Shown here piece by piece: positions 57,728-64,000 of a stretch of DNA of 64,000 bases (the first letter of the stretch is position 1; every line of letters begins with the position of its first letter). Position numbers and translations under genes: made by a program. Source of the DNA: Polytrichum commune (Eukaryota > Streptophyta > Polytrichopsida > Polytrichales > Polytrichaceae); assembly GCA_950295325.1 (NCBI GenBank), contig OX485806.1, positions 13,082,001 through 13,146,000 on the forward strand. Direction: 5' to 3'. The notes under the pieces were generated by a model. It ran no database searches, was not told where the DNA came from, and was given only the letters and a program-made list of their open reading frames with translations.

Positions 57728-58995
57728 TGTGAGCCCAAAATTGATGCCCACATTGGTTGTTAACACTTGTAAAACATTACAAGTGGTGTTTTGGTGATTT
57801 ATGATTATTCACAAAAATATAAAAAGAATGAAACTTGAAGAAAACTTAGTTTGAAGCATTAGGCTTTTGTGGAGTGGATTTAAGTAGGAGAAGGACAAAC
57901 GTTGGTAAAGTGTGGTAGGTAGAAAGCCAAGGTTAGTTAAATGTTTGAATTAAGATCCTTGTTGATCATTTGAGGGAGGACGACTTAGGAAATAGGATAA
58001 GAACCTACAAAGTAGGAGGAAATCTCGAGGGCTTATCGTGAGCCTTGAGGGTGCTCACCCCCTCAAACTCACTATATAACCCCTCATTCTTCCCTCACTC
58101 ATCCTCTCTTTCCTTTGTGCTTTTTGGCACTCCACGTGTTATAAGTGTGGGTGCGTGAGAAGCAAGATAGGAGCACGTGTGTGTGCATGGATGTAAGGTT
58201 AGGAGCCAAGGCTAGTTGGCCTTGAAGAGGGCTTGACCTCTTGTTAGTAATAGTTGGGCGTGAATGATTTAAAGTTCAATTTATGGCTTTGTTTGAATAC
58301 TTGGATTTACATTGATTAGCCTTATACTTATGCGGATGTGCAAAGTTTCTTATTGGAGCATTTAGTTTTGTTGGACTTCATATGAATTTTTGAGAGCCAA
58401 AAAACCGAGACTATGTCCAAACTTCCAAAAACTAGTGAGAAAGTGTAGATTCAAAGGGAACAGCGTAGAATTGCGACCATATACTTTGTGGTAGTAAAAA
58501 TATTATTACATATTCATGTAGAGGACTTCATTACCTATCCATGGATACCAAGAACTCATTTTTTGGACTTCATATGAATTTTTGAGAGCCAAAAAACCGA
58601 GACTATGTCCAAACTTCCAAAAACTAGTGAGAAAGTGTAGATTCAAAGAGAACAGCGTAGAATTGTGACCATATACTTTGTGGCAGTAGAAATATTATTG
58701 CATATTCATGTAGAGGACTTCATTACCTATCCATGGATACCAAGAACTCATTTTTTGGACTTCATATGAATTTTTGAGAGCCAAAAAACCGAGACTATGT
58801 CCAAACTTCCAAACTTCCAAACTTCGAGATTAAGGAGTGTAAGAAGACATAGTATAGACTTGGCTAAGTTGCGTATATTCCAATGATAGATTGGAATCAT
58901 ACATTGTGTTACAAAGAGAGAAATCTCTACATGTCATTATAAACTTCTCCATTCAGGCTAGGACGAAATTAAAGGGTGGAGGCTTTTTGGTGACA
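57728..58995 (+). mobile_element. solo LTR inside exon 5 of copy 3, TSD ATGGT
   Basis: It starts TGTGAGCCC and ends TTGGTGACA, with direct repeats ATGGT at 57723-57727 and 58996-59000. Removing the LTR and one repeat restores the reading frame ECGW-YLDCPKS, which matches GGGWYLDCAPS of copy 1. It is 1268 bp and a member of the same family as the solo LTR at 9617-11546, sharing for example AGTAGGAGGAAATCTC and GGGCTTATCGTGAGCC. A TATA-like CACTATATAACC lies near 58069-58080. Confidence 0.95.
58371..58830. repeat. 190-194-bp direct repeats inside the solo LTR (three copies, last one short)
   Basis: TTGGACTTCATATGAATTTT begins at 58371, 58565 and 58755, followed each time by GAGAGCCAAAAAACCGAGAC. 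The sister LTR at 9.6 kb lacks this repeat and instead has a 477-bp duplication elsewhere. Confidence 0.9.
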
Positions 58996-60954
58996 ATGGT
59001 ATTTGGATTGTCCTAAGAGTAAAACCCCACATTCCGAATTGAAATTGCGTAATCATCTTGAGCCAGCATTTGTTCCACCTACAGTGGAGAAAGATTTCCC
59101 ACGTAGTGCACCCATTGAAGGCAAGAGGAAGAATAGTGATCAAGTGCCCGAATAATCCAAAGACAATGGTCCAATGAATGATGAACCTTCTGGCAAGAAG
59201 CTTAAGGTTTCTAAACCTTCAACTTCATCAAGTACCAACCCTGGTTTTTCTACAATTTTGGAGCCTTTTACTTCTTTGAGAATCAAGACTAAAGTTTCTC
59301 AAACTACACAACGTAGTTATGACAATGACTCATTTGAGCTCATTTTGAATGATTCTTTTTTGAATATATTGAATGTCAAAGAAAAGACCGACTCTTGGCC
59401 TCAATCTTTTCATAACATCAATGCATTTCTTCCTAAGGTATTTTTCTTCCCGATTTTTATAAACTTTATGTTAAATAAAAAATCCAATTTTGTTTTGCAT
59501 TTTGTGGCTCGATAATATACTAAATTCTATTGATTGTATTTATGTTGTTCAGGTTGGTGCAAATCACACATTCTACTATCAAGGTGTTCCAAAGGCAACA
59601 CCAGCAGTTGATTTGGTTATTGCAGATATTCCGGAGGGGCTCCCTGTGCCTGGAATTTCAACACCTTCGTCTTCCATACCTTCTTGGAATGCAAAATCTG
59701 ATAAATTTCTTCTTGTTTTTTTTTCATTTTGCATGCAATATCTTCACGACGATGGTGTTTTGTTGATATTTCATCCTGAAAATCCAAAGTGGACGAAAGA
59801 ATTGTCTACATATTTTTTCAATTATAATTTCAAGGTTGGTCATGGACCTTGGACTTGTGTGAACCCACTTCGTTTAGCCAATCCTCGCAATCCAAACAAA
59901 ACGGTTAGTTTCACATCTCTTTTCATCATAATTTATTCTTTTCAATAAATTTTGTTGTTTCTGAACATTATAGTTTGATTAGTTTGTTATTTTACTTATG
60001 TTACATTTGTTGTGCAGACCATCAAGTTCACTGCTATCTTGCTTGTACACTCTTTCAGTGATACTACTCGATTGAAACGCATGCCTTTGCATTTGCAAAT
60101 GAATATTGACAAAGATCTTTCGAAGAATGGTATGAGTCTGGATGATGATGTTTTATACAACTTCACGGATGCTAGTTCTCAACTAATGAGAGATGATGGT
60201 ATCACACCTTAGAGAGGCCCGCGAGAAAAACATCCATTGTTTTTCCAATGTTTGATTGATGCTTTCTCAAAACCCGAAGGCATTGTTGCAGACCTCACTG
60301 CTGGCACATGTATACAACATTTTCTTTTTGCTTTGAAATTATTTTATTACGTCTTTTTTACAAACTAACATGTTCTCATTTATTTATGTTTTGATAATTG
60401 TTTCTTATATCGTTGATAGGACCTTCCATACATGCTTGCCGCGCTTTGAAGCGTCACCTCTTGGCGTTGGAAGGTGATAAAGATGTTTTTGATTCCGTCT
60501 TGAAGCCTTTAAATCTACAATTCCCTTTGCCTATTGGCAAAGATATCAATTTGGAAGACTCGGATGATTCTCCAATTGTTAATCGTGAGGCCGTCAATTT
60601 ATTTTGTGAGTAAGTTTTGTTTGTTTATCTTGTTGAAAACCTTCATATGGTTGATTGTGTAATTTTTACTTGCATGATATTGTATGTGCATTTAGTTGGA
60701 TTATTATGAATACTAACACATTTATGTTGTCATGTGCTAGCAATGTGATACCTCAATGTCGCTAACATTGGCGACCTTTTTTTGAAGATCCAAATTTTGT
60801 AGCAAGTCCATCACCTCCACGAAGCCTCCCTATCTATGCCGAGACCATGGCTTCCGTTCTTGCTGCTCAATCATCCCCTTCCTCTACCCATAGCAAATCT
60901 AAACGGTATGATCGTCGGGTTTTGGAGTTCATAGATTTAGAGGCCGAATCATAA

Positions 60955-61434
60955 TCAACCTCCATCACTTTAACTTATACTAATAATTATTATTTTTTGG
61001 CACGTGTTCAACTCTCATATTTACACTTGGTATCAATACTTTGAAATACATTAACTTATGATATACCTTGAAGGACTTACATATGTTTTGTGTCCAACTC
61101 TATCTTTTTTGCACTCTCTATATTTATGTTGTATAATGACCAATTATAAAATTTAGTATCATTGCACCATGTTTTGTTTTATTGTTCAATATGTTCATAT
61201 TATGAATGTTAATGATCATCATTATCATGAGCATCATTCACTTCAACTTTGTCCATTCCATTGTCATACGGCATGCAATATAACTATGAAAATTTGTATA
61301 TGATAAATATATATATGCCCCTAGTCATGTACATATTGGTCTTTTTCGTTACTCACTACTCACAATCTAGCATTTATGTTGTTTGTCCTTCCCAATCTTC
61401 TTATTATTGAACCCTAAAAATTTATTTCTTTAAG
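60955..61434. other. 3' flank of copy 3, no gene
   Basis: AT-rich sequence between the copy 3 stop codon and the heptamer module. Nothing else is recognised. Confidence 0.5.
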
Positions 61435-61551
61435 CCACGGTTATAGGATACGAGGGGACCTATTACCAAATATTTTGTTTTCTTCACTGCTCACAAATTA
61501 CTGCTCATCACTCACTGCTCACTGCTCACCGCTCACAAGATAGCACTCCCC
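61435..61551 (+). repeat. heptamer repeat module downstream of copy 3
   Basis: It starts CCACGGTTATAGG, has a CTGCTCA/CCGCTCA heptamer tract at about 61489-61537 and ends AAGATAGCACTCCCC. It has the same order and strand as the modules after copies 1 and 2. Confidence 0.7.
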
Positions 61552-64000
61552 GGCTGCCCCTCAGACCCATAAGTCACCAGCAAAGCCAAAGCTTGGCCTA
61601 AGGCAGTCAACCTCGCCTCTCCGGAGTGCTCCCAAACCATGCTGCTGGGGATGCGGCTTCCGTACTCACCCTCCCTCTGACTGCATTGCTTCAGATTGCC
61701 GAGAGCAGCGTGCGAAGTGCCTCAGCTGGATCCTTTCCACTTGAGTCTGAATCCCCGCAGTCATCCCTTCATCCAACCAACCTTGGTCGTGCCTGAATGA
61801 CAACTGAATCCAAAAAGTAGTTGATTTCTCTCCTCACTGGAAGCGTGACAGATTCCTTGTCGATCTGCCGCCTTACACTAATCCTTGATTAGCCCTTGCC
61901 CTCGGGTTTCGAGCTGGCTCCCTCCTTCGACACGAACCTGGGGTCATTCTGAATCCCCTGTTTCTCCCTTGGCGTCCATGTGCACTTCTGAATTGGGTAT
62001 AATCTGCACCCCCCTGGCGAGTACCAAAGTGGGCTCACCGATAGCTCCTAGCACAGACTATCTACACCGCCCTAGGGGCGGAGCATTCCTCCTTCGCCTC
62101 GCACTTGCGGCAGCTACCGTCTTCGGAGTCGCAACAACGCACTCTCCTTATCCCTGGCTTCTCTCTCGTCCGCCCAGGGTCTCCTGATCTTCCAACATTC
62201 CGCTTTCCGTGCCTCCCCCATCCCAGGAGATTGCCTCATTTGTATCAACCCCCAGCCGTAAGCTCTCATCCAAACCCCATCGCCCTCCAGCTCGCACCCG
62301 AGCCTCTGTGTCTATAGAAAAAAACCACACACGCACACCAGAGAGGCCGCCTCCAACTGCCCAACAGTCCCGATCCCGAGCTCCTGAAAATTCTAGGGGT
62401 ACAGGCCCCCCTCTCCTAAAACAAACACTGACCATGCCTAATCTAGCATAATTAACCCAGCTCATTGAAGTCTAAGGTCTAAATCCCAAACTACATCCGC
62501 TACTCCTAATTTAATCCCTTTCCCTTCCCTATCTTATAAAGAGCTAACATTCTAGCATAAAGTTCAAACCACAATTCAACTCAAGGTTCCACTCTTTTTA
62601 TGTTTTGACTAATCCCTAAAAGATCCAATCCTAAGGTTTTTTATGAGTTTCAAGAATTAACAACGAATGTGGGCTCAATCTTGGGCTCACACCATGCGTC
62701 GTAGTCCGGGTGGGAGTCCAAGGCTCACATGTACTTAATCCCCTCTGCTTTACCCTCAAAGTCAAGCACCCACTGCTCCATAGTGTAAATAATAAAACCA
62801 CAATTATTTATTCAATAACACAAGGTGACAAGTATTTAGAAATACTCCTCTCCTTAATCATCATGCCTCACATGATCACCCACTAACCTATCACTTAAAA
62901 GCCCCCATCCACCATCATGTGGGGATTAACCCTACTCCTATCTATCCACATTGCTTGTGCATTTGGCTAATCCCTTCCTACTTCACAATCCAGCCACTAC
63001 TTGGTCTTTTTCTCATTACTTTCCACACCCACTACTTGTTGGCTCCTAAATGAGGCATTGCTGCCATCCCAGTCCCTTAAGCCTTGATAATCCCATGTTC
63101 CGTTTGGCCACCTCCTATTGTTTCAGAGCTGCTCCCACAGACCCGAGAGTGCCACATGGCCTCCCTTCTGGGCCAGGAACCCATTCAGGTTCTCTCCCTT
63201 CGGAGAGAGTTGACTCTCCTCGCCTCTGCTGCATGACTGGCCACATTCTTATGCACCGGCTAGGATTCCCTCAACCTCGGATGAGGTTCAGAAGTATTTC
63301 TACAGCCGACAATGCCGAATTCAGCTTGAGCGTTCTTCCGGCAAGGCTTTAGATCTAGTACTTGAAATGCCAACATCGCCCAACGCCCTTGCCTCTCACA
63401 CACATTAGCCTGATCTAGCATTAGCTTTTCCTTTGCCGCTTCCTTGTGAAATCTCAATTTCAACCAGCTGCAAGATTATCCCATCCGCTTGCAACTAGCA
63501 CCCAGGTGCAATCAAACAAGTGTTCCTCCGTTCGGTGACCTCGTGAATCAGATTCTGTAATGTTGGGCACAGCCCACTGACTCCTGCACTCCAGCTTCCT
63601 TGCACAATCCGCACGGCAATGCAATGTGTTGGTCGACCCTTTTAGTGGTTGTCACTGCCGCCACTTCCCCTCCCCCGTTGGACTGATCTCTTTTTGCGGT
63701 GAGCCTCGGAGGCCAACTGCCTAGCAGCAAGCGTTGCAACCTCTTTCGTCATTGTGCTTAGCTTCTTAGCCTGGTTCAGCTGGCATCCTTGCCGCAATCC
63801 GTAACACTCACTCACTCCCCTTGGAAGAGGAGCTTCCCCCCTCAGCCTCTGCAGCGCACATTTTCGAGAGAGTCGGTTATTCTTCCCCAACGCTCTCTGG
63901 ACCCCTCCCGAGCCTCAGCCCTTTCCGGAGTGTGATCCATTCGGAGGGCAACCCCCAAAACTAACAGCAGAATTAGCTTAAAATGGCCAATAACACCAGC
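61552..64000. other. GC-richer region without a recognised gene; LTR-family termini near 62.7 kb
   Basis: At 62664-62687 the minus strand reads TGTGAGCCCAAGATTGAGCC followed by CACATT, matching the LTR start at 57728. Directly upstream on that strand (62692-62726) CACCCGGACTACGACGC matches the LTR 3' region CTCGGACTACGGACGC of the 9.6-kb copy. One LTR end therefore abuts another LTR start, on the minus strand. The remaining frames look like chance products of GC-rich sequence. Confidence 0.45.

Larger units (their letters stand above)
55710..60954 (+). pseudogene. ParB-methyltransferase copy 3, full-length but heavily disabled
   Basis: Exons by homology are 55710-56312, 56415-56604, 56702-57114, 57228-57469, 57576-59437 (split by a solo LTR), 59553-59903, 60018-60309, 60420-60609 and 60741-60954. 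Borders agree with copy 1, except that one copy 1 intron is absent in exon 3. The protein has SMPLVRPTL, DENHRLQAW, VIADIPEGLPVPGIS, LHDDGVLLIFHP, RGPREKHPLFFQCLIDA and ADLTAGT, then PSIHACRALKRHLLALEGD. Lesions: a frame change before the ParB part; TGA at 56161 just before DENHR (Trp or Cys elsewhere); a frameshift near 56963; the LTR; TAA at 59153; TAG at 60210 (Trp in copy 1); a TGA created across the 60309/60420 junction at the motif I Gly; TAA at 60763. Motif I here is closer to the canonical D-x-x-AGTG, so this copy helps to identify the family. Confidence 0.85.

Noticed and set aside
55710-60954. Copy 3 as a functional gene rescued by RNA editing of stop codons
   Set aside because: It also has frameshifts and an LTR in an exon, and stop-removing RNA editing is known from plant organelles, not nuclear genes.

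Overview
The window looks like repeat-rich nuclear DNA of a land plant. It has Tat/Ogre-like Ty3 retrotransposon parts with plant-type primer-binding sites, solo LTRs, a MULE-type SWIM gene relic, GT-AG introns with plant-like T-rich acceptors, and large gene-poor stretches. A seed-free plant (fern, lycophyte or bryophyte) is my guess, not something I can prove. Almost every coding region shows decay. The exception is one nearly open ten-exon gene at 18.5-25.7 kb.

That gene is the centre of interest. Its spliced frame joins an N-terminal ParB/Srx-like domain (motif DGNHR), a middle coiled-coil region, and a C-terminal beta-class (permuted IV...X-I) N4/N6 DNA methyltransferase-like domain. The catalytic DPPY-type motif is rewritten as DIPE. 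Three further relatives lie in the window: copy 2 (27.3-29.3 kb, +, 5'-truncated, catalytic core deleted), copy 3 (55.7-61.0 kb, +, full length but with many stops and a solo LTR in an exon), and copy 4 (39.3-40.9 kb, -, two exons, with a TIR transposon in one of them).

Layout. 1-6.8 kb: minus-strand 5' part of a Ty3/gypsy Tat-like element (LTR, PBS, three overlapping small ORFs with a repeated WPWE module, gag, an in-frame UGA, then protease running off the window). 7.3-18.0 kb: about 29 monomers of a 295-bp satellite, each carrying a 20-bp dyad, split by a 1.93-kb solo LTR. 18.5-25.7 kb: copy 1, whose introns 5 and 6 hold relatives of the satellite. 27.1-29.6 kb: copy 2 between two copies of a GCTCACC-heptamer repeat module. 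29.8-39.3 kb: LTR fragment, unassigned sequence, one possible secreted-peptide exon. 39.3-40.9 kb: copy 4. 43.7-44.7 kb: second Tat-like element remnant (minus). 48.0-51.6 kb: broken MULE/SWIM gene (minus). 53.3-54.5 kb: a second, unrelated 62-66-bp array whose units carry a 26-bp dyad. 55.7-61.0 kb: copy 3. 61.4-64 kb: heptamer module and LTR-derived sequence.

The two tandem arrays share no sequence. Both nevertheless carry perfect palindromes of the form arm-CGG-NN-CCG-arm, and both sit immediately 5' of a ParB-methyltransferase copy. This suggests, but does not show, a link between the protein family and clustered dyad sites.
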